Below, piece by piece: positions 25,451 through 33,685 of a stretch of 46,334 nt of DNA (its first letter is position 1; each line of letters starts with the position of its first letter). The notes beneath the pieces are model-generated. The model had not been told where the DNA came from. It made no database searches and saw only the letters and a list, made by a program, of their open reading frames with translations. The position numbers and the translations under genes are program-made. The DNA lies in the NCBI GenBank assembly GCA_964462945.1, contig CAYWZW010000041.1, forward strand, positions 1-46,334, read 5' to 3'. The stretch comes from GCA-020343675 sp964462945 (lineage in GTDB: Bacteria > Planctomycetota > Phycisphaerae > Sedimentisphaerales > Anaerobacaceae).

Positions 25451-25786
25451 TCATGAAGAAAGCTTCGTGCTGATGAGGCGGTTCAGGCTGATGCCTTCCT
25501 CGGCGGCCTCGAGGGCGATCCGTCGGTGTACCTCCGGCGGTACGCGGACCATAAACTTGCCGCTATACCGCCTCGAACAAATTGGTTCGGGCACAGGTTC
25601 GCCGCTGGCTTTCATGTCCTTGACAACCTTAGCCGCCACCTTGCGAATTCCCCGCAGGACTTCCTCCGGGCTGGACGCCAGCCAACTGAGGCTTGGGAAT
25701 TCCGCGCAGAGCCCCACGTACTGCTCATCCTCGTCGGACCAGATCACGCGATATGTATAATGGTCAATCTCTGCCAGCCGTTTCAT
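25451..25786 (-). CDS. hicB: HicB-family antitoxin
   Basis: 111 residues. The N-terminal part is a HicB-like domain (YRVIWSDEDEQYVGLCAEFP, then SLSWLASSPEEVLRGI), the degenerate RNase-H-like fold that covers the toxin. The C-terminal part is a ribbon-helix-helix DNA-binding segment (GKFMVRVPPEVHRRIALEAA then EEGISLNRLIS), which would let it repress its own operon. It starts inside the end of the upstream toxin gene (23-base overlap), a usual arrangement for this pair. ATG 25786 follows GAGAGG. Confidence 0.88.
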   Translation of the reverse strand: MKRLAEIDHYTYRVIWSDEDEQYVGLCAEFPSLSWLASSPEEVLRGIRKVAAKVVKDMKASGEPVPEPICSRRYSGKFMVRVPPEVHRRIALEAAEEGISLNRLISTKLSS

Positions 25787-26024
25787 TTTTCAACCTCTCA
25801 ATAGCTCTGAGCACCTGTCTTACCTGGTAGGGCTTTGCCATACCCTTATCGTTCTGAATGTTGACTCGTGGATCCCCCTTCCAGGGCATCCGATACACGC
25901 GATGGCTCGTACCTGCCTGCCGGGGTTGCCCAAAATAGTGGTCGCATAAGCGGCACAAGTCGCTGAAACGTACAGCCTTCGGGTTATTTCCGGCCTGATC
26001 AAGAATATCTTCGATACGAGCCAC
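25764..26024 (-). CDS. hicA: HicA-like mRNA interferase toxin
   Basis: 86 residues from a GTG start at 26024. The family fold is suggested by KAVRFSDLCRLCDHYF, a GTSHRVYRMPW segment that carries the single His expected to be catalytic in HicA toxins, and a C-terminal helix PYQVRQVLRAIERL. HicA toxins cleave mRNA until bound by HicB. Overlap with hicB and the promoter/operator immediately upstream make a toxin-first operon. Sequence divergence from classical HicA is noticeable, so the call rests partly on the partner. Confidence 0.8.
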   Translation of the reverse strand: MARIEDILDQAGNNPKAVRFSDLCRLCDHYFGQPRQAGTSHRVYRMPWKGDPRVNIQNDKGMAKPYQVRQVLRAIERLKNETAGRD

Positions 26025-26030
26025 AATTAA

Positions 26031-26059
26031 ATAGTAGCACTAATGATACTATCTGTCAA
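26031..26059 (-). promoter_or_regulatory. hicAB promoter with embedded operator
   Basis: On the minus strand: TTGACA (26059-26054), 17-base spacer, TACTAT (26036-26031), then the GTG start of hicA a few bases on. A 20-base near-palindrome TAGTAGCACTAATGATACTA (26032-26051, 16 of 20 positions symmetric) covers the spacer and -10 region, well placed for repression by the HicB ribbon-helix-helix domain. Confidence 0.7.
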
Positions 26060-26134
26060 GTAGAAATTTGGAATTTTTTGAAAAAAACACCTGTGGAACA
26101 GCGGATTTCTTGGCAGGACGGCGGGGCGGGACAA

Positions 26135-26195
26135 ATCAATTTACGATTTTCAATTTTCGATACCCGTTTTCACGGGCACAAGTTTACGATTTGTT
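26135..26195. repeat. ATTTACGATTTTC dispersed repeat
   Basis: Units ATTTACGATTTTCAATTTTC and AAGTTTACGATTTG, with a small CCCGTTTTCACGGG hairpin between. Related units are at 35063-35098, 35190-35255 and inside the gene at 17122-17154. Confidence 0.7.
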
Positions 26196-26264
26196 CCTCA
26201 GGCAAGCGGTGCTACGGCTTCGTTCGAATCGGCTTAAAATAACTGTATCGCAATCGCTCGATCT

Positions 26265-26273
26265 TGGTATAAT
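26265..26273 (+). promoter_or_regulatory. Extended -10 promoter (TGGTATAAT)
   Basis: TGG followed by a perfect TATAAT (26268-26273). No -35 match is visible 17 bases upstream. A start near 26280 would place the palindrome 26277-26390 at the 5' end of the mRNA for the 26520 operon. Confidence 0.45.
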
Positions 26274-26276
26274 GCC

Positions 26277-26390
26277 TGTCATCCTGAGCGAAGCGAAGGA
26301 TCTGGGCGGCGAATGTGAACTGGTGCCGGCACGAGAAAACTACTCCGCGGGCCGGATTCTTCGCTTCACTTGGTTCCGCTCAGAATGACA
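26277..26390. repeat. Palindromic GAGCGAAGCGAAG repeat (REP-like), long form
   Basis: Outer arms TGTCATCCTGAGCGAAGCGA and CCGCTCAGAATGACA with ATTCTTCGCTTC inside; 114 bases. Same family as 12311-12389 but with a longer, unrelated centre. Confidence 0.8.
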
Positions 26391-26519
26391 AACGGCGGCG
26401 TTTCGCTCTGATTTGCCTGGCTTTGGCAACGCCGAACAAGAAGGCGGATTTGGGCACTTATGTATCGTGAGTTTTGAATGAAGTTTCCTGTTAGTTTGTC
26501 TTTGTAAGGAGGCCCTGCA

Positions 26520-27773
26520 ATGGAAGGTTTTTACTCTCGTCGCAAATTTTTGAAGACCGCCACCGCCGGCGGCGCAGCTCTGGCCCTTTCGGCTGCGAGC
26601 TACTCCCGCGTCCTTGGCGCCAACGACCGGATATCCATCGGTCTCGTCGGTTGCGGGGGCCGGGGGATCGACGCGCACATGGCCGGCATACATGCGCATC
26701 AGGCTACGCAGAACTTCGAGATTACCGCCGTATGCGACCCGTGGCGGCTCCGCCAGGAAGAGGCCGCCGCCAAGGCGAAGGAATGGTACGGGCGCGAGGC
26801 GCGGAAGTTCTCGTCGTACCGCGACCTGGTGGCCCTCAAGGACGTGGACGCCGTAATGATCGCCTCACCCGACCACATGCACACGACGCACCTTGAGGCC
26901 GTCGCAAAGGCCGGCAAGGACGCCTACTGCGAAAAGCCGCTGGCGATGACCCTCGAGAGTCTCAAGAAAGCCTGCGACGCCGTCAAGGAGGCGAAAATCG
27001 TCGTCCAGATCGGCACGCAGTTGCGGAGCTTCCCCACGTTTACCGGCTGCCGCGAGCTATACAAGACCGGCGTACTCGGCAAGGTCGGGCGGATCGAGCA
27101 ATGCCGCAACAGCGAGCGCCCCTACTGGTACGGGTACGTCAAAGACGTCAAGGCCGAAGACGTGGACTGGAAGGAGTTCCTGGGGGATCGGCCGATGCGC
27201 AAGTTCGACCCCCTGCTCTATTCGGGCTGGTACGGGTACCGCGAATTCTCCGACGGCCCCGTGGGGGGCTTTGCCAGCCACTACCTTGACCTGGTGCACT
27301 ACATTACGGGCGCGAAGTTCCCCACGAGCAGCGTCTGTCTGGGCGGGACCTTCACATGGAAGGACGAGAACAACTTTACGTGCCCCGACCACGTCCAGGC
27401 GCTGTGGATTTACCCCGAGGGTTTCATGGTCAGCTACTCGACGAACTGCGGCAACGGCAGCGGCAACAGCTTCAAGATATTCGGCGACCAGGGCGAACTG
27501 GATATGGTCAACTGGAATGCTCCGTTCCTGACCGCCGAAGGGGCGAACAGCAAGAAGAAAGGCCCGATACGCGGCAAGAATCCCGTCAAGGAAGTTGATT
27601 GCCCGGAGCATTTCCTCGACTGGCTCCAGTGCCTGCGGACCCGCAAGACGCCGAACGCCTCCATCGACGCCGGTTACCAGCACGGCGTGGCCGTCATCAT
27701 GGCGATGCGCTCGTTCGACACGGGCCAGAGAATGGTCTATGACGCTGAAGCGCGCGAGATTCGCCCGGGGTAA
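26520..27773 (+). CDS. Tat-exported Gfo/Idh/MocA family oxidoreductase
   Basis: 417 residues; start supported by AAGGAGG nine bases upstream. Twin-arginine signal YSRRKFLKTAT is followed by an Ala-rich hydrophobic core. Rossmann-type N-domain has IGLVGCGGRGID, IASPDHMHTTH and the EKPLAMT motif; the C-domain has GGFASHYLDLVHYITG. It is related to but clearly distinct from the 18455-19783 protein. It precedes the isomerase/ceramidase-like fusion by 48 bases on the same strand, and both proteins carry export signals, which suggests periplasmic handling of a sugar or sugar-containing lipid or glycan. Substrate not predictable. Confidence 0.92.
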   Translation: MEGFYSRRKFLKTATAGGAALALSAASYSRVLGANDRISIGLVGCGGRGIDAHMAGIHAHQATQNFEITAVCDPWRLRQEEAAAKAKEWYGREARKFSSYRDLVALKDVDAVMIASPDHMHTTHLEAVAKAGKDAYCEKPLAMTLESLKKACDAVKEAKIVVQIGTQLRSFPTFTGCRELYKTGVLGKVGRIEQCRNSERPYWYGYVKDVKAEDVDWKEFLGDRPMRKFDPLLYSGWYGYREFSDGPVGGFASHYLDLVHYITGAKFPTSSVCLGGTFTWKDENNFTCPDHVQALWIYPEGFMVSYSTNCGNGSGNSFKIFGDQGELDMVNWNAPFLTAEGANSKKKGPIRGKNPVKEVDCPEHFLDWLQCLRTRKTPNASIDAGYQHGVAVIMAMRSFDTGQRMVYDAEAREIRPG

Positions 27774-27821
27774 AAAGAAAAACGTCTGAAGACTTTCAGC
27801 ACGAAACAGGAGAACAAGACG

Positions 27822-30101
27822 ATGAATGCTTTTGAAGACTTATCCCGCCGGGGTTTTCTGGGCAAGGGCCTGAAGTTCGGGGCGGCTGGTTTTGCCGCTT
27901 CTTATGCCATGCAATCGCCTGTCACGACGGCCGCGGCGAGCGGCGAGCGCTGGCAGATCGGCTGCTATACGCGGCCCTGGGCCAAGTCCGACTACCGCGA
28001 GGCCCTGGACGCCATTGCCGAAGCCGGTTTCAAGTACGCGGGCCTGATGACGACAAACACCAAGACGGGCCTTGTGATTTCGGTTGACACCACGCCCGAA
28101 GAGGCCGAGCAAGTAGGCCGGGAGGCCAAGAAACGAGGACTCCAAATTCCGTCGGTCTATGGCGGTGACATCCCGGTCGGCAAGTCACTGAAGGCGGGCG
28201 TCGAGGGTCTGAGGAAACTGATCGACAACTGCAAGGCGTGCGGGGCGACCAATCTGATGATGGGCGGCGTCGGCAATGAGAAGCTCTACGACGTGTATTA
28301 CAAGGCCATCGCCGAATGCTGCGACTACGCCGCCGAGAAAGGCATCGGCATCAGCGTCAAGCCGCACGGCGGGCTAAACGCCACCGGTCCACAGTGCCGC
28401 AAGACCATCGAGATGGTCAACCACAAGAATTTCCGAGTCTGGTACGACCCGGGCAACATCCTCTTCTACTCGGACGGCAAACTCGACCCGGTCGCCGACG
28501 CCGCCAGCATCGATGGACTCGTGGTCGGTGTAAGCATCAAGGATTACAAGCCCCCCAAGAATGTCGCCGTGACGCCGGGAACGGGCAAAGTGGACTTTGC
28601 CGGCGTGCTTGCACGGCTCAAACAAGGCGGCTTCACCGGCGGCCCGCTGATCGTCGAATGTCTTGAGCCGGGCGATTTGCAGCAGACGCTCGCCGAGGCA
28701 AAAAAGGCGCGGCAGTTCCTGGAAGAGCTGACCGGCCAGAATACCTCGTCGTCATCCCGGACGTCTGTCGCCGCTGGCCTGACGGCGGGCGTCGCGGTCG
28801 CTGACATCACGCCGCCCGTCGGTTATCGCATGAGCGGGTACTTCAGCGAGCGCCTGAGCACCGGGACGTCGAATCCTCTTCACACCAAAGCCATCGTCCT
28901 TCGCCAGGGCGACGTGTCCGCAGCGCTGGTCTTCTGCGACATCATCGGCCTGTCGCTCGACGTTTCATCGCGTGCCCGCAGGCAGGCGGAGGCAAAGACC
29001 GGCATCCCGGCCGCGAACATCCTTTTGGCCGCCACGCACTCTCACGCCGGGCCGCTCTATGATGACGCTCTGAGGAAGCACTTCCACGACACGGCCATTG
29101 CTGAACATGGCAGTGATCCGTGCGAGAAGGTGAACTACGCTGACGAGCTCGTTGCTAAGCTCGTCGATGTCATAACGGCAGCGCAGGCCGAGGCTAAACC
29201 CGTCCGCCTGCAGGCCGGTTCGACCGAGCAGCAGGGCCTTTCATTCAATCGGCGGTTCCATCTGAAAGATGGGACGGTCCGCTTCAATCCCGGAGTCCTG
29301 AATCCTGATATTGTTCGTGCCGCCGGTCCGATCGACCCCCAGGTCGGGATCGTATTCTTCCGCGAGGCCGGCGGTCGCGACGCCGTCGCCGCGATGGTGA
29401 ACTTCGCCTTGCATCTGGACACCGTCGGCGGAACGCTGTACGCCGCCGACTATCCTTTCTATCTGGAACAGTCGCTTCGTGAGAAGTATGGGGATGGGTT
29501 TATTCTGCTGTTCGGCACGGGCACCTGCGGCGACATCAACCACATCGACGTGACAAAGAAGGATCGCCTGAAAACAGACTACATCGGCAAAACGCTTGCT
29601 GAGACGGTGAGCGCAAAAACAGAATCTCTGGGGACCGTTGCGGAGCCAGACCTGGCGGTGCGAAGCGGAGTTGTCGAAGCGCCGCTTCAGCATTACAGGC
29701 CGCAGAAAGTCGCCTGGGCGCGCGAGAATATCAAGAAAGTCGGCACCGGCGATCTGTCATTCCTTGAGCAGGTCGAGGCGTACAAGATACTGGAGCTTGA
29801 GATGCTGCAAGGCCAGACCATACCGCTTGAAGTCCAGGTGTTCCGGCTCAGCCGTGACGTGGCCGTGGTCGGCCTGCCGGGCGAGGTCTTCGTCGATCTC
29901 GGTCTTGCCATCAAACGAGCCAGCCCCTTTGCGACGACACTCGTCATTGAGCTGTGCCAGGATTCCCCCGGCTACATCCCTACGAAGAAGGCGTTCGCCG
30001 AAGGCAGCTACGAGACGGTCAACTCGCGGATTGTCCCCGGGGGCGGGGAAATGATGGCCGAAGCGGCAATCCGGCTGCTGAAGGAGCTGGGCCCGCAGTG
30101 A
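27822..30101 (+). CDS. Fusion of sugar isomerase-like TIM barrel and neutral ceramidase-like domain
   Basis: 759 residues; ATG 27822 follows AGGAGAA. N-terminal Tat-like signal (LSRRGFLGKGL plus hydrophobic stretch). Residues about 40-300 form a xylose-isomerase-like TIM barrel (sugar phosphate isomerase/epimerase): ALDAIAEAGFKYAGLM, SVKPHGGLNATGPQ, VWYDPGNILFYSDG and PLIVECLEPGD fit its metal-site strands. After a Ser/Thr-rich linker (TGQNTSSSSRTS, about 303-316) a second domain begins, AGVAVADITPPVGYRMSGYF, which is the start of the neutral/alkaline ceramidase-like family, with His406 and His408 in AATHSHAGPL and NFALHLDTVGG as probable zinc-site segments. The frame is continuous across the join. 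Both activities are usually separate proteins. Substrates are unknown; a glycan or glycolipid is suggested by the neighbouring oxidoreductase. Confidence 0.87.
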   Translation: MNAFEDLSRRGFLGKGLKFGAAGFAASYAMQSPVTTAAASGERWQIGCYTRPWAKSDYREALDAIAEAGFKYAGLMTTNTKTGLVISVDTTPEEAEQVGREAKKRGLQIPSVYGGDIPVGKSLKAGVEGLRKLIDNCKACGATNLMMGGVGNEKLYDVYYKAIAECCDYAAEKGIGISVKPHGGLNATGPQCRKTIEMVNHKNFRVWYDPGNILFYSDGKLDPVADAASIDGLVVGVSIKDYKPPKNVAVTPGTGKVDFAGVLARLKQGGFTGGPLIVECLEPGDLQQTLAEAKKARQFLEELTGQNTSSSSRTSVAAGLTAGVAVADITPPVGYRMSGYFSERLSTGTSNPLHTKAIVLRQGDVSAALVFCDIIGLSLDVSSRARRQAEAKTGIPAANILLAATHSHAGPLYDDALRKHFHDTAIAEHGSDPCEKVNYADELVAKLVDVITAAQAEAKPVRLQAGSTEQQGLSFNRRFHLKDGTVRFNPGVLNPDIVRAAGPIDPQVGIVFFREAGGRDAVAAMVNFALHLDTVGGTLYAADYPFYLEQSLREKYGDGFILLFGTGTCGDINHIDVTKKDRLKTDYIGKTLAETVSAKTESLGTVAEPDLAVRSGVVEAPLQHYRPQKVAWARENIKKVGTGDLSFLEQVEAYKILELEMLQGQTIPLEVQVFRLSRDVAVVGLPGEVFVDLGLAIKRASPFATTLVIELCQDSPGYIPTKKAFAEGSYETVNSRIVPGGGEMMAEAAIRLLKELGPQ

Positions 30102-30170
30102 TCTGCTCGTCGCAGGAAGAAGTCCGACGAGATTTACGAAGATGCACGGCTTGTGCGGCAGCGGCGCTGA

Positions 30171-30210
30171 CCGGGCGGCAAGAATGTGTATGCACCGCAC
30201 ATCTGCCCGG
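30171..30210 (+). terminator. Hairpin after the fusion gene (no T-tract)
   Basis: CCGGGC (30171-30176) pairs with GCCCGG (30205-30210) and ATGTG (30184-30188) with CACAT (30198-30202). It lies about 70 bases after the stop codon. No U-run follows, so any termination role is a guess. Confidence 0.3.
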
Positions 30211-30251
30211 CGGTGGAGGTCTTCGCGGGTGTTTGGCGGCAAGTGCAAGTG

Positions 30252-30605
30252 TTAGATGCAGAGCTTGAGGGGCTGGCAGAATTGCAGGGCAACACCGTAC
30301 CTTTTCGAAGATGAATCTGGGCCGTTAAGGGAGCCGCCGATATTATCCGCCCTCAAAACTCTCGCAAAGCCTGCGATCTTGCCGCCGAATTCAAGCAAAC
30401 CCGGCGTCGGCGGTATTGACAGCTCGACCCTCAGCAGGTTGCCCGGCTCAAATATCTCGGCCGCCGTCTCGAAGTATAAACCGCCCGAGCTTACGTTTAC
30501 GGTATGACCCTGCCAGGATCTGTTTGCCGCTGATCCTACCCTGTAACAGGAAATGTCAAACTTGGCCCCTAGTCGCTTGTCCCTGCGTTTTTCAAGTCGA
30601 TCCAT
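30252..30605 (-). CDS. PilZ domain protein (cyclic di-GMP binding)
   Basis: 117 residues, a single PilZ domain. The RxxxR switch is present near the N-terminus (RRDKR within EKRRDKRLGAKF), and the N-x-S-x-x-G motif is NVSSGG in HTVNVSSGGLYFE. Both contacts for cyclic di-GMP are therefore there. Strands GNLLRVELSIPP and RYGVALQF complete the barrel. It stands alone, convergent with the isomerase fusion and divergent from the histidine kinase. Likely role is cyclic di-GMP-dependent control of surface or motility functions by protein-protein contact. ATG 30605 is preceded by AAGGA. Confidence 0.88.
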   Translation of the reverse strand: MDRLEKRRDKRLGAKFDISCYRVGSAANRSWQGHTVNVSSGGLYFETAAEIFEPGNLLRVELSIPPTPGLLEFGGKIAGFARVLRADNIGGSLNGPDSSSKRYGVALQFCQPLKLCI

Positions 30606-30975
30606 CGTGCGATTCCTTGCACCAATTTGGTTTTTCCGTTGTCCTTACATACCTGGCCGGATGACGTAGACGTGCAAAACCTGTTCCAAAATGTATCACA
30701 GACAAGTGCCCTATTTTAGCTTTTCCAAGTGCTTGCTGAGCATAGGTTTATGCCAAATTGTCCAGCCTGGATAGATATCTGTGCCAAAGAAGATTATCCA
30801 GGCGTTGAGAAAAGGCAACATCACAAGTCAAGTGTGGTGACCGGCAAGTGCGTTTCACTGCGGCGTCAAATTCTCTACCAGCTTATTCAGCAAAATGTTA
30901 CGTTTCATATTAAGCGCCCGGCCCCACCTGTCCGAAGAGGGAAACTGGTGCGTTGTTTTTTTGCAACGCGGATAC
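30606..30975. other. Gap upstream of the histidine kinase
   Basis: About 370 bases. The kinase reading frame is open through most of it (from 30729), but the translation is not domain-like and I see no ribosome-binding site. I see nothing else in it. Confidence 0.6.
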
Positions 30976-31003
30976 TTGACAGGCGCTGGATACATCCTAT
31001 CAT
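30976..31003 (+). promoter_or_regulatory. Sigma-70-type promoter at the kinase start codon
   Basis: TTGACA (30976-30981), 16-base spacer, TATCAT (30998-31003). Transcription would start near 31010, one base before the ATG at 31011, giving a leaderless message. Confidence 0.6.
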
Positions 31004-31010
31004 CGTTGCT

Positions 31011-32144
31011 ATGAAGAAACGCTCAAAACAACAGTCAGAGAACTCATGTGTGAACGCCCATTCCCCGAGCGGGCATGTCACGGATGACCGCTCAGGTTCT
31101 GCACTGTTGGGCCAATCCATCGTTCAGTCACTGCCGATAGGCGTGGTCGCCTTCGACGCCGACTTGAGAATCATCGAGGCCAATTCGCAGGCGGCAACGT
31201 TAGTTGACCTGGGCGACCACATCGACAAGTCGCTGGCAAGAGGGACGGACGAGAAGATATGGCTGGGCTGGACGCAGCAGCTCAAATCGGTGATCTCGAC
31301 GGGTGAAACCTGCCTGTTTGATGACGTGGCCTACACATTCAACGAAAGAACAAGACTCTTGCGGATTATCTGCTCGCCCTTGAACGAGGTCGCAACAGCT
31401 AAGAATCTCGGCGGCACCATGATCATCGAAGATATAACCGAAAAGGTCAATATCCAAAGAAGGCTGGCCAATGCCGAAAGGCTCGCGACCGTCGGCAAAC
31501 ATGCCTCTAAAGTGGCCCACGAGTTGAACAACCCTCTGGACGGGATACTGCGATATATCAACCTTGCGATGAGAATTGTCGAGCAGGAAAAGCTCGAAAA
31601 ACCGAAAGAGTATCTGACCCAGTGCCGGCAGGGACTGATGAGAATGGTTCAAATCGTAAGCGAGCTGCTGGAATTCTCGCGCAGCACTTATACGCCTCTG
31701 GAGCACGTCAAAATAGAGCAGATTATCGAAGATGCTCTCAAGACCATGGAATCGCGGACGGAGACCTCAAATATTCGGATCGTGCGGGACTACACCTTTG
31801 GCCTGCCACAGGTCAGGAGCGGCAATCTGTTTCAGGTATTCTGCAATCTTGCAAAGAACGCCCTGGACGCGATGCCGAACGGCGGGGAGCTGAGAATCTC
31901 AACCTGTTCGGCAGCGGATAATACCATTGTGGTGGAGCTGCGCGACACCGGAACAGGTTTGCCGCCGCAAGACACGGACGTCATATTCGAGCCGTTCTTC
32001 ACTACAAAAGCCAACGGCAAAGGGACCGGATTGGGCCTGGCAATATGCAGGGACATTATTGAAAGCCACCACGGTCGAATAACGGCTGAGAATGCCCCCG
32101 GCGGGGGCAGTATTTTCACCGTGTATCTGCCGGCGTCAAAGTAA
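31011..32144 (+). CDS. PAS-domain sensor histidine kinase
   Basis: 377 residues from ATG 31011, chosen because it is the last start before the conserved region and sits at the predicted transcription start; the frame is open back to 30729. No transmembrane segment, so a cytoplasmic sensor. A PAS domain spans about 35-135 (IVQSLPIGVVAFDADLRIIE). The HisKA segment is ASKVAHELNNPLDGILRYI with phospho-acceptor His170. The ATPase has N box NLAKNALDAM, G1 DTGTGLP, F box FEPFFTTK and G2 GKGTGLGLAI. The response-regulator gene starts 38 bases downstream, so they form a two-component pair of NtrB/NtrC type. The input signal is unknown. Confidence 0.92.
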   Translation: MKKRSKQQSENSCVNAHSPSGHVTDDRSGSALLGQSIVQSLPIGVVAFDADLRIIEANSQAATLVDLGDHIDKSLARGTDEKIWLGWTQQLKSVISTGETCLFDDVAYTFNERTRLLRIICSPLNEVATAKNLGGTMIIEDITEKVNIQRRLANAERLATVGKHASKVAHELNNPLDGILRYINLAMRIVEQEKLEKPKEYLTQCRQGLMRMVQIVSELLEFSRSTYTPLEHVKIEQIIEDALKTMESRTETSNIRIVRDYTFGLPQVRSGNLFQVFCNLAKNALDAMPNGGELRISTCSAADNTIVVELRDTGTGLPPQDTDVIFEPFFTTKANGKGTGLGLAICRDIIESHHGRITAENAPGGGSIFTVYLPASK

Positions 32145-32182
32145 CATGCAAAAAGATTCATAAGAATCGGTTGGGAAGCTCT

Positions 32183-33568
32183 ATGAGACAGAAGAACATT
32201 CTCGTTATAGACGACGACAAGATCATATTGGACTCGCTGTGCGAATTCTTGTCCCTTGAAGGGTTCCGTACCCGTGGGGCCCAAACACTAAAGGGCGCTC
32301 TGGCCGAGCTCGAAGAGGAGAACTATTGTCTGGCCCTGACGGATGTCAACCTCCCGGACGGAGACGGCCTCGACCTGCTGAATATTATCAGGAAGAACCA
32401 CCCTCAAACGGTCGTCATTGTGATTACCGGCTACGGCACTATCGAAAGCGCGGTCAAGGCCATCAAACAAGGCGCCTACGACTATCTGACCAAGCCGGTT
32501 ATCGACGATGAATTGCGGCTGGCGGTCGAAAGAGCACTCAAGCAGCAGTCGCTGATCAGCGAAAACGAAAGCCTTCGATCGCAGCTCAGCCAGAAGCACC
32601 GGCTGGAGAACATCATCAGTCACAACTACAAAATGGCGAAAATCTTTGACCTTGTCGAGGCGGTCGCCGACAGCAAGACGACGATCCTGATGGCCGGCCC
32701 TTCGGGCACGGGCAAGAGCATGCTGGCAAAAGCGATCCACCACCGCTCGAGCCGGCGCGATAGGCCGTTTGTCGAGGTCAGTTGTGGAGCGCTGCCGGAG
32801 ACGCTGCTGGAAAGCGAGCTGTTCGGCCACGTCAAAGGGTCGTTCACCGGCGCCGTGCAGAACAAAGAAGGCAAATTCCTGGCCGCCGACGGCGGGACGA
32901 TCTTCCTCGACGAGGTCGCCAATGCTTCGCCGGGTCTTCAGGCAAAACTCCTGCGGGTTCTCGAGGATAGGCAGTTCGAGCCGGTCGGCAGCAACAAGAC
33001 CAGGACCGTGGACACGCGCATTATCCTTGCGTCGAATCGCAATCTTCAGAAGGAAGTGCAGCAGGGTCGATTCCGGGAAGATTTGTACTATCGGATCAAC
33101 GTCGTGACCATCGAGCTGCCCCCGCTGTGCGAACGAGTCGGAGATGTCCGGTTGCTGGCGGAGCATTTTTTGCGGCTGTACTCGGCGCAGCATAACAGGG
33201 ACAAGCTCGGCATTATTGATGAGGCCATGGTCTATCTGGAGCGCTATTCATGGCCCGGCAATATTCGCGAGCTGGAGAACGTGATCGAGCGGGCAACCCT
33301 GCTGAGCAAGACGAAGTTCATCGGCCCCGACGACCTGCCTGATACAATCAAGCAGGAACAAAGCCGGCCCGCCGGGCAGTACAAGCCGATGAGCCTGAAG
33401 GAAACACTGGCCGAGCCGGAAAAGGACATTATCCGCCAGGCGCTCCAGGCCAATCACTGGAACCGGCAGGAAACCGCCAAGGCGCTTGAGATAAACCGCA
33501 CGACATTGTTCAAGAAAATGAAGCATTACGGGCTGTACGCCGAGGCCGAACGCCTGGGTTTAGCCTGA
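32183..33568 (+). CDS. Sigma-54-dependent response regulator (NtrC family)
   Basis: 461 residues from ATG 32183. Receiver domain 5-120 with Asp54 (LALTDVNLPDGDG) as phosphorylation site, Thr and Lys switch residues in VITGYG and YLTKP. AAA+ domain about 140-370: Walker A GPSGTGKS, sigma-54 contact loop GSFTGA at 219-224 (the usual motif is GAFTGA), Walker B TIFLDEVA, and RFREDLYYRINVV. C-terminal Fis-type helix-turn-helix NRQETAKALEINRTTLFKKM. It should activate sigma-54 promoters when phosphorylated by the upstream kinase. Downstream on the other strand lies the candidate small RNA. Targets are unknown. Confidence 0.95.
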   Translation: MRQKNILVIDDDKIILDSLCEFLSLEGFRTRGAQTLKGALAELEEENYCLALTDVNLPDGDGLDLLNIIRKNHPQTVVIVITGYGTIESAVKAIKQGAYDYLTKPVIDDELRLAVERALKQQSLISENESLRSQLSQKHRLENIISHNYKMAKIFDLVEAVADSKTTILMAGPSGTGKSMLAKAIHHRSSRRDRPFVEVSCGALPETLLESELFGHVKGSFTGAVQNKEGKFLAADGGTIFLDEVANASPGLQAKLLRVLEDRQFEPVGSNKTRTVDTRIILASNRNLQKEVQQGRFREDLYYRINVVTIELPPLCERVGDVRLLAEHFLRLYSAQHNRDKLGIIDEAMVYLERYSWPGNIRELENVIERATLLSKTKFIGPDDLPDTIKQEQSRPAGQYKPMSLKETLAEPEKDIIRQALQANHWNRQETAKALEINRTTLFKKMKHYGLYAEAERLGLA

Positions 33569-33605
33569 TAGAACGCCGCTGAAAATGCCTTCTGCCCGGC
33601 AGGTT

Positions 33606-33679
33606 TAAAAAACCCCTGCTTTTTTGCGGAGGGAGGGGAGAAGGAAGAGAAAAGCAGGGGTAATATCGAAAAAAGCTAC
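33606..33679 (-). ncRNA. Candidate small RNA with pyrimidine-rich loop
   Basis: Predicted about 74-nt transcript on the minus strand, starting about seven bases after a perfect TATAAT. It contains a 12-bp perfect stem, ACCCCUGCUUUU (33661-33650 side) with AAAAGCAGGGGU (33623-33612), enclosing a 26-nt loop that is C/U except for the last few bases (CUCUUCCUUCUCCCCUCCCU then CCGCAA). The stem runs into a six-U tract (33612-33607), so it doubles as an intrinsic terminator. No open reading frame. The CCCUCCCUCC part of the loop is complementary to Shine-Dalgarno sequences. There is no gene on this strand between it and the promoter, so it is a free-standing transcript rather than a leader. Expression is inferred, not shown. 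Confidence 0.65.
33607..33661 (-). terminator. Intrinsic terminator forming the 3' part of the candidate small RNA
   Basis: 12-bp stem, 26-nt loop and U6 tract on the minus strand. Because the arms are AAAA-ended, the same hairpin read on the plus strand (stop of the regulator gene is 43 bases upstream) could also help end the kinase-regulator transcript. Confidence 0.7.
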
Positions 33680-33685
33680 TCCCTT

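Larger units (their letters stand above)
26060..26519. other. Repeat-filled leader region upstream of the 26.5-kb operon
   Basis: 460 bases without a gene. Contents: ATTTACGATTTTCAATTTTCG-type repeats at 26135-26195, an extended -10 promoter at 26265-26273, and the REP-like palindrome 26277-26390. The 106-codon open frame across it is made of repeat sequence. Confidence 0.7.

Noticed and set aside
26068..26388. 106-codon frame upstream of the oxidoreductase operon
   Set aside because: Its sequence is that of the dispersed repeats (VILSEAKDL is the usual translation of the GAGCGAAGCGAAG palindrome).
30729..31010. Longer histidine kinase starting at 30729
   Set aside because: The extra 94 residues have no domain character and lie upstream of the promoter found at the ATG at 31011.
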